Assembly (NCBI GenBank): GCA_045649545.1 | Contig: JAZRQE010000019.1 | Coordinates: 1-17,591, forward strand | From: UMGS172 sp045649545 | GTDB lineage: Bacteria > Bacillota > Clostridia > Oscillospirales > Acutalibacteraceae | DNA length: 17,591 nucleotides | Direction: 5' to 3' | Translations under genes and position numbers: made by a program | Notes under the pieces: generated by a model | The model's input: only the letters and a program-made list of their open reading frames with translations | Database searches by the model: none | Told to the model about the DNA's origin: nothing | Shown here: in pieces, positions 8,033 through 13,925 of the stretch | Position numbering within the stretch: the stretch's first letter is position 1 | How the letters are laid out: every line of letters starts with the position of its first letter

Positions 8033-8669
8033 GTTCATAATTAAAAATATGGGGCTAGTGCATGCTTGCTGTACTAAATTTCGCGGCAGGGGAATTGAGT
8101 ATGAGGATATGGTGCAGGCAGGGTGTATAGGACTTATTAAGGCGGCAAACGGCTTTGATGAAACAAGAGGACTGATGTTTTCAACCTATGCCGTTCCGGT
8201 TATTTTAGGTGAAATTAAGCGAATGTTCCGTGACGGCGGAAGTGTTAAGGTTGGAAGAACGTTAAAGGAATTGTCATTAAAAGCGGTCAGGGAAAACGAA
8301 AGACTGTCAAAATCTTTAGGCAGAGAGCCGACGGTCAGTGAAATTGCCGATAGTTTGGGTGTGCCGGTTGATAGCGTAACAGAGGCTTTGTGTGCTGCAC
8401 AGCCGACTATGTCACTCACAACCGAAAATGAGGACGGAACAAGCGAATTCGACATTGCCGTTGAGGGTGAGGGAGAAAAACTTTTAGAGCATATTTCCCT
8501 GGGTGAAGTTATGGATATTTTGCCTGAAAATGACCGAAATTTGATATATTTGAGGTACTATAAATTTAAAACCCAAACCGAAACGGCAGTAGCACTTGGA
8601 ATGACGCAGGTGCAGGTCAGCCGCAGAGAAAGAGTAATCCTTTCTAAAATGCGTCAGATGTTGGCATAA
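8016..8669 (+). CDS. sigF: Sporulation sigma factor F, N-terminally short
   Basis: This 217-residue sigma-70 family protein directs the first forespore-specific transcription. Region 2 begins almost at the start (NMGLVHACCTKFRGRGIEYEDMVQAGCIGLI), followed by the -10 recognition segment FSTYAVPVILGEIKRMFRD. Region 3 is around residues 85-130. Region 4 has NLIYLRYYKFKTQTETAVALGMTQVQVSRRE, the -35 helix-turn-helix. The -10/-35 modules and the position after spoIIAB identify it as sigma F rather than G. The Bacillus subtilis protein is about 38 residues longer at the N-terminus. Here a TAA (8010-8012) sits one codon (AAG) before the ATG in frame, so the product cannot extend further. No good ribosome site precedes the ATG, and translation probably depends on coupling to spoIIAB. 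Confidence 0.93.
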   Translation: MTDKNEFIIKNMGLVHACCTKFRGRGIEYEDMVQAGCIGLIKAANGFDETRGLMFSTYAVPVILGEIKRMFRDGGSVKVGRTLKELSLKAVRENERLSKSLGREPTVSEIADSLGVPVDSVTEALCAAQPTMSLTTENEDGTSEFDIAVEGEGEKLLEHISLGEVMDILPENDRNLIYLRYYKFKTQTETAVALGMTQVQVSRRERVILSKMRQMLA

Positions 8670-8670
8670 A

Positions 8671-8705
8671 AAAGCACCTATTTGCATTAGCAAATAGGTG
8701 CTTTT
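8671..8705. terminator. Bidirectional terminator between sigF and the XRE gene
   Basis: A 15-bp perfect stem (8671-8685 with 8690-8704) and a 4-base ATTA loop have an A-run on the left and a T-run on the right. It can end both the spoIIA transcript and the convergent XRE transcript. Confidence 0.9.
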
Positions 8706-8716
8706 AGTGTGTAAAA

Positions 8717-8926
8717 TTATTTATCGCATCTTCCTACAAGATAGTCTAAAGAAACCTTGTAAAAATCGGCTATTTTAATAAGAATTTCTAATTGAGGTAC
8801 ACGTGTCATAAGCTCATAATTTTGATACGCTTTTTCGGTTATATCACAGTAAATGGCAACCTGCTGTTGTGTTAAGCCTTTATCTAATCTGCATTTTTTC
8901 AACCGTTGTGCTAATATTTCTTTCAT
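8717..8926 (-). CDS. Small XRE-family helix-turn-helix regulator
   Basis: This 69-residue protein consists of little more than a Cro/CI-type DNA-binding domain: LTQQQVAIYCDITEKAYQNYE is the helix-turn-helix, followed by PQLEILIKIADFYKVSLDYLVG, the usual helix 4-5 end with the SLDYLVGR signature. No ligand or oligomerisation domain follows. I chose the ATG at 8926 over the in-frame GTG at 8935 because AGGTG sits 6 bases before the ATG and overlaps the GTG. The gene runs convergently to sigF and is divergent from the pncA-nadE pair. Its upstream gap holds three palindromes, so autoregulation and control of the NAD genes is plausible, but that is inference. Such proteins are also common on mobile elements; no element boundary is seen here. 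Confidence 0.9.
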   Translation of the reverse strand: MKEILAQRLKKCRLDKGLTQQQVAIYCDITEKAYQNYELMTRVPQLEILIKIADFYKVSLDYLVGRCDK

Positions 8927-8940
8927 ACTTTTCACCTACA

Positions 8941-8955
8941 ATTGTTCTTGACAAT
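8941..8955. repeat. Palindrome upstream of the XRE gene
   Basis: ATTGT-TCTTG-ACAAT is a perfect 5-bp inverted repeat with a 5-base spacer. It overlaps the -35 box of the plus-strand promoter at 8948-8953 and lies close to the XRE start. It is a possible operator half of a pair with the palindrome at 8958-8977. Confidence 0.5.
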
Positions 8956-8976
8956 AAAAGTATAAGAAATTATACT
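8948..8976 (+). promoter_or_regulatory. Consensus sigma-A promoter pointing at pncA-nadE
   Basis: TTGACA at 8948-8953 and TATACT at 8971-8976 are separated by exactly 17 bases. It would start transcription near 8983, about 140 bases before the hydrolase start. It overlaps two palindromes, so it is probably regulated. Confidence 0.7.
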
Positions 8977-8977
8977 T
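8958..8977. promoter_or_regulatory. Operator-like palindrome over the -10 box
   Basis: AAGTATAA-GAAA-TTATACTT is a perfect 8-bp inverted repeat around a 4-base spacer. It covers the spacer and the -10 element TATACT of the plus-strand promoter. The size and shape suit a dimeric XRE repressor. The neighbouring XRE gene is the obvious candidate ligand, by inference only. Confidence 0.6.
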
Positions 8978-8985
8978 AACAATAT

Positions 8986-9001
8986 ACCAACAAATGTTGG
9001 T
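8986..9001. repeat. Palindrome just downstream of the predicted start point
   Basis: ACCAACA-AA-TGTTGGT is a perfect 7-bp inverted repeat with a 2-base centre. The centre is too tight for a stable RNA loop, so a protein-binding site is more likely. The sequence differs from the AAGTATAA palindrome, so it may serve a different protein. Confidence 0.5.
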
Positions 9002-9025
9002 GAAAAGGAGAGGGTGTTAGAGTAG

Positions 9026-9047
9026 GGACAGGCGTCCTCGACTGTCC
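9026..9047. repeat. GC-rich imperfect hairpin in an AT-rich leader
   Basis: GGACAG at 9026-9031 pairs with CTGTCC at 9042-9047 around GCGTCCTCGA. The block TAGGGACAGGCGTCCTCG and its continuation to 9049 is clearly richer in GC than its surroundings. It resembles the short dispersed palindromic repeats seen in many Clostridia, but the copy number cannot be checked here. If transcribed from 8983 it would form a leader hairpin. Confidence 0.4.
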
Positions 9048-9072
9048 GCAAATTAAATTACCAAAATATATC

Positions 9073-9100
9073 TTGAACTTAAATTAAAATTTGGTATAAT
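9073..9100 (+). promoter_or_regulatory. Second promoter, immediately before pncA
   Basis: TTGAAC at 9073-9078 and TATAAT at 9095-9100 are 16 bases apart. Transcription would begin near 9107, after the in-frame ATG at 9102. This is one reason for choosing the later TTG start of the hydrolase. Confidence 0.65.
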
Positions 9101-9125
9101 AATGAGAGAAAAGTGGGTGACCGAT

Positions 9126-9650
9126 TTGAAGAAATTTCTTATAGTTGTCGATATGCAAAAGGATTTTGTTGACGGTGCTTTGGGTACGCCTGAAGCTTTG
9201 GCAATTGTCTCGAATGTTTGCGAGAAAATTAATAATTTTGACGGTGAAATCATTGTCACTTTAGATACTCATCATGATAATTATATGAACACGTCGGAGG
9301 GTAAGGCGTTACCGGTCGAGCATTGTATAAAAGGTACTGCTGGTCACTGTTTGGACAGTAGGGTGCAAAAAGCACTTAACGGTAAAAATTATACAACCGT
9401 TGAAAAACCTACCTTTGGCTCAACTGAACTTCCACGAATTATTGAAGAATTAGCCTCGGGTGAGGATTTTTCACTTGAACTTTTAGGTCTTTGCACCGAT
9501 ATTTGTGTTGTGTCCAACGCGTTGCTTTTAAAAGCGTATTTCCCTGAAGTGCTGATAACGGTAGATTCTTCACTTTGTGCGGGTGTAACACCTGACACAC
9601 ATAACTCGGCGTTGACTACAATGAAAATGTGCCAAATTAATGTTATTTGA
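9126..9650 (+). CDS. pncA: Nicotinamidase-like cysteine hydrolase (isochorismatase family)
   Basis: This 174-residue isochorismatase-fold enzyme most likely deamidates nicotinamide to nicotinate for NAD salvage. I chose the TTG start at 9126 because KKFLIVVDMQKDFVDGALG is the usual N-terminus of the family, GGGTGA lies 5 bases before it, and a TATAAT box lies directly before the upstream ATG at 9102. The catalytic triad is Asp9 (VVDMQ), Lys94 (EKPTFGST) and Cys127 (GLCTDICV). The metal-site region reads LDTHHDNY rather than DWHPxxH, as in a clostridial subgroup of these hydrolases. The adjacent nadE, 11 bases downstream, supports a role in NAD synthesis. No pncB is in the window, so a different amide substrate remains possible. 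Confidence 0.82.
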   Translation: MKKFLIVVDMQKDFVDGALGTPEALAIVSNVCEKINNFDGEIIVTLDTHHDNYMNTSEGKALPVEHCIKGTAGHCLDSRVQKALNGKNYTTVEKPTFGSTELPRIIEELASGEDFSLELLGLCTDICVVSNALLLKAYFPEVLITVDSSLCAGVTPDTHNSALTTMKMCQINVI

Positions 9651-9661
9651 GGTAGATAAAT

Positions 9662-10387
9662 ATGTTTGATGCTAAAAGAATTAAAAATGAATGTGTTGAA
9701 TGGATACGTGAGTTTTTCCGCGAAAACGGACCTGACTGTAATGCAGTAATCGGTATTTCGGGCGGCAAGGATTCATCAGTTGCCGCGGCACTTTGTGTTG
9801 AGGCGTTGGGCAAAGATAGGGTTATCGGCGTTTTGATGCCCTGCGGTATTCAGCACGATATTGATATGGCAGAACTTCTTGTAAACCACCTTGATATTAA
9901 GCATTTCACTGTTAATATTAAGGATGCTGTTGACGGTCTTTCGGGGGCATTCCCGTTTGAACTTTCAAATCAAAGTAAAGTTAATTTACCTCCGAGAATA
10001 AGAATGACTACCGTTTATGCCGTTGCGCAAAGCTTTAACGGACGTGTGGTTAACACCTGCAATTTGTCAGAAGATTGGGTTGGATATTCTACTCGATACG
10101 GTGACGCTGCAGGGGACTTCAGCCCCATGGCAAACCTTACGGTACAAGAGGTTAAAGCAATAGGAAGAGAATTGGGACTTCCTAGTGTTTTAGTTGATAA
10201 AGTGCCGATTGACGGTCTTTGCGGTAAAACAGACGAGGAAAATTTAGGGTTCACTTATCAGGAACTTGACCGTTATATTCGCGAGGGTATAATTGACGAC
10301 CCCGTGAAAAAGGAACTCATTGACCGTAAGCATAAAATGAACCTATTTAAACTTCAACTTATGCCGACGTTTAAACCTAATCTATAA
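9662..10387 (+). CDS. nadE: NH3-dependent NAD(+) synthase
   Basis: This 241-residue N-type ATP pyrophosphatase amidates nicotinate adenine dinucleotide to NAD. The PP-loop SGGKDS is at residues 33-38. NTCNLSEDWVGYSTRYGDAAGDFSPMANLT is the conserved deamido-NAD and ATP binding region, and KVPIDGLCGKTDEENLGF matches the family block before the C-terminus. There is no N-terminal nitrilase (glutaminase) domain, so ammonia is the direct nitrogen donor. GAGGT lies before the ATG, and the 11-base gap after pncA indicates one transcript. The pair would complete nicotinamide salvage if a nicotinate phosphoribosyltransferase exists elsewhere. Confidence 0.96.
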   Translation: MFDAKRIKNECVEWIREFFRENGPDCNAVIGISGGKDSSVAAALCVEALGKDRVIGVLMPCGIQHDIDMAELLVNHLDIKHFTVNIKDAVDGLSGAFPFELSNQSKVNLPPRIRMTTVYAVAQSFNGRVVNTCNLSEDWVGYSTRYGDAAGDFSPMANLTVQEVKAIGRELGLPSVLVDKVPIDGLCGKTDEENLGFTYQELDRYIREGIIDDPVKKELIDRKHKMNLFKLQLMPTFKPNL

Positions 10388-10390
10388 TAA

Positions 10391-10430
10391 AAATAATCCT
10401 GAACTGTCAAGTTCAGGGTTATTTTTATTT
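10391..10430 (+). terminator. Rho-independent terminator of nadE
   Basis: The stem AAATAATCCTGAACT pairs with AGTTCAGGGTTATTT (one G-U pair) around GTCA, and is followed by TTATTTTT. It begins 4 bases after the nadE stop. Confidence 0.88.
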
Positions 10431-10479
10431 TTCGGGGAGATAATAGATTAGCCAAAGTATTTAAAATTAGGAGGACAAT

Positions 10480-11775
10480 ATGGACTCTGTTTGGAAGCAG
10501 GAAGTTAATCTAACCGAATTTCCTAAGTTAACCCACGATATTTCGACAGACGTTTTGGTTATCGGCGGCGGTATTGCAGGGATATTGACGGCATATTGTT
10601 TAAAGGAAAAGGGTATCGACTGTGTCTTGGTTGAAAAGGATAGAATTTTAGGCGGTACAACCGGTAATACAACGGCAAAAATCACATATCAACACGGTCT
10701 TATATACCAAAAATTGATAAAATCCCACGGGCTTGAGGGTGCTGAAATGTATTTTAAAGCCAACCGTTTAGCATTCGAAAAGCTTTCAGAACTTTGCCGA
10801 CAAATTGACTGTGATTTTGAATTTAAGGATAACTATGTTTATTCGGTGAATGACCGAAAGGCACTTGAGAATGAATTACTTGCATTAAATAGAATAGGAA
10901 TTAATGCAGAAATATCTGACAGACCAAATATTCCGGTGGAAACAGTCGGTGCTTTAAAGTTTTCACATCAAGCTCAGTTTCATCCGTTAAAGTTTTTATC
11001 TTCGATTGTCGGGGGACTTAAAATTTTTGAAAACACAAAGGTCACAGAACTAATTGGCACTACCGCAAAAGTTGAAAATCTTAAAATTAAAGCAGAAAGA
11101 ATAGTTGTTGCAACACATTTTCCGTTCCTTAATAAACACGGAAGTTACTTTTTGAAACTCTATCAGCATAGGTCTTATGTAATTGCTTTGAAGAATGCCA
11201 TAGATGTTGGCGGAATGTATGTTGATGAAAGCAAGACGGGTTTGTCCTTTCGTAATTATAAGAATATGCTGTTGCTTGGCGGTGTTGGTCACCGAACGGG
11301 AAAGCCGGGTGGAAATTGGGCTGAACTAAGGCGATTTGCTAAATACAAATATCCAAATGCAGTTGAAGTGGGATTTTGGGCGGCTCAAGACTGTATGAGT
11401 CTTGACTCGGTGCCTTATATCGGGCAGTATTCCAAAAACACTCCTAACCTTTATGTCGCAACTGGATTTAACAAATGGGGTATGACAAGCTCAATGCTTT
11501 CGGGGTTGCTTTTAAGCGAGATGATTTCGGGCAAAACTCCTGATTATGCTGAAGTTTTTAATCCGTCACGCAGTATTTTAAGGCCGCAGTTATTTGTTAA
11601 TGGCTTTGAATCGGTGACAAACCTAATAACTCCCGCTAAAAAACGTTGTCCGCATTTGGGTTGTGCTTTAAAATGGAATAAAGCAGAGCACTCGTGGGAC
11701 TGTGCCTGCCACGGTTCAAGATTTTCCGAAAATGGCAAGGTGTTGGATAACCCCGCAACCGACGATTTGAATTAA
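10480..11775 (+). CDS. FAD-dependent oxidoreductase with C-terminal Rieske domain
   Basis: This 431-residue protein is a DadA/glycine-oxidase-type flavoprotein fused to a short Rieske iron-sulfur tail. The N-terminal FAD fold has VLVIGGGIAG (GGGIAG at residues 29-34), the ribose-binding Glu at 52, and GGTTGNTTAKIT, the signature of this FAD-Rieske subfamily. A second FAD block, YVATGFNKWGMTSSMLSG, is near residue 330. The Rieske motif uses Cys390, His392, Cys408 and His411 (C-x-H-x15-C-x2-H). Cys395 and Cys410 sit where the high-potential Rieske disulfide lies. The substrate is unknown. There is no signal peptide, so it acts in the cytoplasm. TTAGGAGG before the ATG predicts strong translation. 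The gene stands alone between two terminators. Confidence 0.9.
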   Translation: MDSVWKQEVNLTEFPKLTHDISTDVLVIGGGIAGILTAYCLKEKGIDCVLVEKDRILGGTTGNTTAKITYQHGLIYQKLIKSHGLEGAEMYFKANRLAFEKLSELCRQIDCDFEFKDNYVYSVNDRKALENELLALNRIGINAEISDRPNIPVETVGALKFSHQAQFHPLKFLSSIVGGLKIFENTKVTELIGTTAKVENLKIKAERIVVATHFPFLNKHGSYFLKLYQHRSYVIALKNAIDVGGMYVDESKTGLSFRNYKNMLLLGGVGHRTGKPGGNWAELRRFAKYKYPNAVEVGFWAAQDCMSLDSVPYIGQYSKNTPNLYVATGFNKWGMTSSMLSGLLLSEMISGKTPDYAEVFNPSRSILRPQLFVNGFESVTNLITPAKKRCPHLGCALKWNKAEHSWDCACHGSRFSENGKVLDNPATDDLN

Positions 11776-11784
11776 TTCGACTTT

Positions 11785-11812
11785 AAGCACCGAAAAACTC
11801 GGTGCTTTTTTA
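11785..11812 (+). terminator. Rho-independent terminator of the FAD-Rieske gene
   Basis: The stem AAGCACCGA / TCGGTGCTT with an AAAAC loop is followed by TTTTTAT. Confidence 0.88.
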
Positions 11813-11824
11813 TTTGTGTGTTGT

Positions 11825-11852
11825 TCTAATGTTTAAGTGACTTTCATAAAAT
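11825..11852 (+). promoter_or_regulatory. Possible sigma-E promoter of the spoIIIA operon
   Basis: CATAAAAT at 11845-11852 matches the sigma-E -10 consensus CATACANT at seven of eight positions. The upstream TCTAATG at 11825 is only a weak -35. Sigma-E control is expected from Bacillus subtilis spoIIIA; the sequence support is modest. Confidence 0.35.
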
Positions 11853-11876
11853 GTGGTATGAAAGGATGGACGTGCT

Positions 11877-12857
11877 ATGAAATCGGATTTGAAATTTCAA
11901 GTTGTAAAAGAAACGGCAGAATATTTCCCTGAAAATTTAAAACAACTTATCTGTAATTTGCCTCAAAAAACACTAAATTCTATAAGTGAAATAAGGCTTC
12001 GTGCCGACCGACCATTAAGTATTACCTTAAACGGAGAGAATGTGTTTTTGGCAAAGGCGGGACACATTTGTTATCTTTCACAACACGGGTTGTATATACC
12101 TACTAAACAGGAACTTGAAGAAACATTCATAAATATGTGTGAGCATTCGGTTTATGCGTACACAGAACAGATAAAACACGGTTACATAAACTTAAAAAAC
12201 GGGTGCAGAGCCGGTCTTGCCGCGTCGGCAGTGTATGAAAACGGAAAAATTAAAAATTTCTCGCACATTTCTTCAATCAATATAAGAATAGCCGCTGAGG
12301 TTTTAGGTTGTGCGTTGCCAATTGCCGATAATTTAAATGGCGGACTGCTAATAGCAGGACCGCCGTCATCAGGTAAAACAACGCTTTTAAGAGATGCTGT
12401 ACGTTTGATTTCAAACGGTATTTCAACCGTACGCAGACGTGTTTCGGTGATAGATACACGCGGTGAAATTGCAGCAACCTATAACGGTGTACCAACTTTA
12501 GATTTAGGTGCCTTAACCGATGTTATTTCAGGCTGTGAAAAGTCGGAAGGTATCAAGATAGCATTAAGAACCTTAAATCCGCAGGTAATCGCTTTTGATG
12601 AACTTGCTGATTTAGATGAAGTTAAGGCGGTTGTAGGTAGCTTTCACGCAGGATGTGACGCAATTTGTACGGTACATACAGGCAGTGTTGAAGAACTAAA
12701 CATACGTGAAGTGTCGAGAGATTTGTTGCAATCCGGTGTAATTAAAAATGTTGTTTTTTTAAGTGCGGTCGGTGAGCCAATTCAGGTATTTTCGGTATCT
12801 TCAAGTGACGGTGAAGCGGTTTTAGCGCCAAATCTGAGGGGTGTTGCACTTGCTTAA
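11877..12857 (+). CDS. spoIIIAA: Stage III sporulation protein AA (channel ATPase)
   Basis: This 326-residue protein is the secretion-type ATPase of the SpoIIIA-SpoIIQ mother cell-forespore channel. Walker A is GPPSSGKTT at residues 161-169, Walker B is VIAFDE at 237-242, and AICTVHTGS near 262-270 is the conserved sensor-like block. The N-terminal ISEIRLRADRPL and the YAYTEQIKHGYINL block fit SpoIIIAA. Length is close to the family norm. An AAAGGATGG site precedes the ATG. It leads the complete AA-AH operon and overlaps spoIIIAB by 8 bases if the TTG start is right. Confidence 0.96.
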   Translation: MKSDLKFQVVKETAEYFPENLKQLICNLPQKTLNSISEIRLRADRPLSITLNGENVFLAKAGHICYLSQHGLYIPTKQELEETFINMCEHSVYAYTEQIKHGYINLKNGCRAGLAASAVYENGKIKNFSHISSINIRIAAEVLGCALPIADNLNGGLLIAGPPSSGKTTLLRDAVRLISNGISTVRRRVSVIDTRGEIAATYNGVPTLDLGALTDVISGCEKSEGIKIALRTLNPQVIAFDELADLDEVKAVVGSFHAGCDAICTVHTGSVEELNIREVSRDLLQSGVIKNVVFLSAVGEPIQVFSVSSSDGEAVLAPNLRGVALA

Positions 12858-13329
12858 AATAATAGGACTTATATTCATATCATTAAGCATTGCCTCTGTT
12901 GGCTTTTTATACACTGAAACCTTGACCTTTAGAAAGAGGTATCTTCAACAGTTGATTTTGTTTTCAAATGGCTTAACTAATGAGATGAAAAGCAGAAATA
13001 CTAATGTGTTTTCAATATTTTCAAATGTTTCGGCAAAGGAGTTAGCCTTTTTGAAAACAGTTACAAAAGACGATATGTCAGATACTAAAGTTTTAAAAGA
13101 AAAGGTGAAGTATGCCGGTGTGTTTTCAGAAGATACAGAGGCGGTTACTTCATTTTTAGCAAAGCTCGGTGCAAGTGATATTGAGGGTCAAAATATACAC
13201 TGTAAGTATTATTCCGGTGTGTTTTCCGATAAATGTCGTGATGCCGAAAAGGTGATTTTGGAAAAAGGTAAGCCGGCACGTATTTTAAGTGTTTTAGGTT
13301 CATTGGCTATGTTTATTATTCTGATTTAA
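12850..13329 (+). CDS. spoIIIAB: Stage III sporulation protein AB
   Basis: This small protein of about 159 residues is a mother-cell membrane component of the SpoIIIA channel. An N-terminal membrane segment (KIIGLIFISLSIASVGFLY) is followed by a helical soluble part with YLQQLILFSNGLTNEM, similar to the SpoIIIAB RQLRAALQSLEAEI region, and a C-terminal hydrophobic end. I chose the TTG at 12850 because it gives the family N-terminus (LKxxG) and lies 8 bases after GAGGGG. GTG at 12841 and TTG at 12844 are in-frame alternatives that overlap the ribosome site. The start overlaps the spoIIIAA stop, so translation is coupled. Confidence 0.88.
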   Translation: MLKIIGLIFISLSIASVGFLYTETLTFRKRYLQQLILFSNGLTNEMKSRNTNVFSIFSNVSAKELAFLKTVTKDDMSDTKVLKEKVKYAGVFSEDTEAVTSFLAKLGASDIEGQNIHCKYYSGVFSDKCRDAEKVILEKGKPARILSVLGSLAMFIILI

Positions 13330-13342
13330 TGAGGAATTTAAA

Positions 13343-13537
13343 ATGGATGTAGATTTTATTTTTCAGGTTGCAGGTATAGGTATAATCGTAGCTGTTTTAA
13401 ATCAACTTCTACAACGCTCAGGGCGTGATGACCAAGCAATGCTGACAACTTTAGCAGGGCTTATTGTTGTGTTGATAATGGTTGTGACCGAAATAGGCAA
13501 CCTGTTTGAAACCGTGAAATCGGTTTTCGGGTTGTGA
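13343..13537 (+). CDS. spoIIIAC: Stage III sporulation protein AC
   Basis: This 64-residue protein has two hydrophobic helices (IFQVAGIGIIVAVLNQLL and TLAGLIVVLIMVVTEIGNL). It matches the very conserved SpoIIIAC length and pattern, including GRDDQA in the short connecting loop. It is thought to form part of the membrane base of the SpoIIIA channel. GAGGAA precedes the ATG. Confidence 0.95.
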   Translation: MDVDFIFQVAGIGIIVAVLNQLLQRSGRDDQAMLTTLAGLIVVLIMVVTEIGNLFETVKSVFGL

Positions 13538-13541
13538 CGAT

Positions 13542-13925
13542 ATGTTGGTCACAATAATCGGAGTTTGTGTAATAACGGCGGTAGCTTCGCTTTTTATAAA
13601 AAAATATCAGCCCGAATATTCACTTGTTTTAACACTTTTGTCGGGTGCTTTGGTTTTAACGGCGTTAGCCTTAACTTTAGGCGGAATTTTGGGCCAATTA
13701 AGAGACGTTTTTGACTCCTCAAAGTTAGATTCCGAAATATTTAAGATAGTTATAAAAGCGTTGGGTATTTGCTACATAACGAATTTTGCAGTCGACACCT
13801 GTCGCGATTTCGGACAAACCTCGTTAGCCGCAAAGGTTGAATTGGCAGGGAAAATAACGGTCACGGTGCTGACTTTGCCATTTATAAAAGGAATTTTATC
13901 TACTGCTTTGGAGCTTTTGGAATGA
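13542..13925 (+). CDS. spoIIIAD: Stage III sporulation protein AD
   Basis: This 127-residue polytopic membrane protein is a sister of SpoIIIAC with an additional membrane segment and a terminal helix. The family block IFKIVIKALGICYITNFAVDTCRDFGQTSLAAKVELAGK is clear near residues 65-103. It starts 4 bases after the spoIIIAC stop and ends in an ATGA overlap with spoIIIAE, so translation is coupled on both sides. Confidence 0.95.
   Translation: MLVTIIGVCVITAVASLFIKKYQPEYSLVLTLLSGALVLTALALTLGGILGQLRDVFDSSKLDSEIFKIVIKALGICYITNFAVDTCRDFGQTSLAAKVELAGKITVTVLTLPFIKGILSTALELLE

Noticed and set aside
8717..8935. XRE gene as the antitoxin of a toxin-antitoxin pair
   Set aside because: No toxin-like small gene is adjacent on the same strand; the neighbours are sigF (convergent) and pncA (divergent).
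8994..9020. Eight-codon leader peptide frame (MLVKRRGC) after the upstream pncA promoter
   Set aside because: It has no ribosome site and no residue run or attenuator hairpin pairing that would suggest control by translation.
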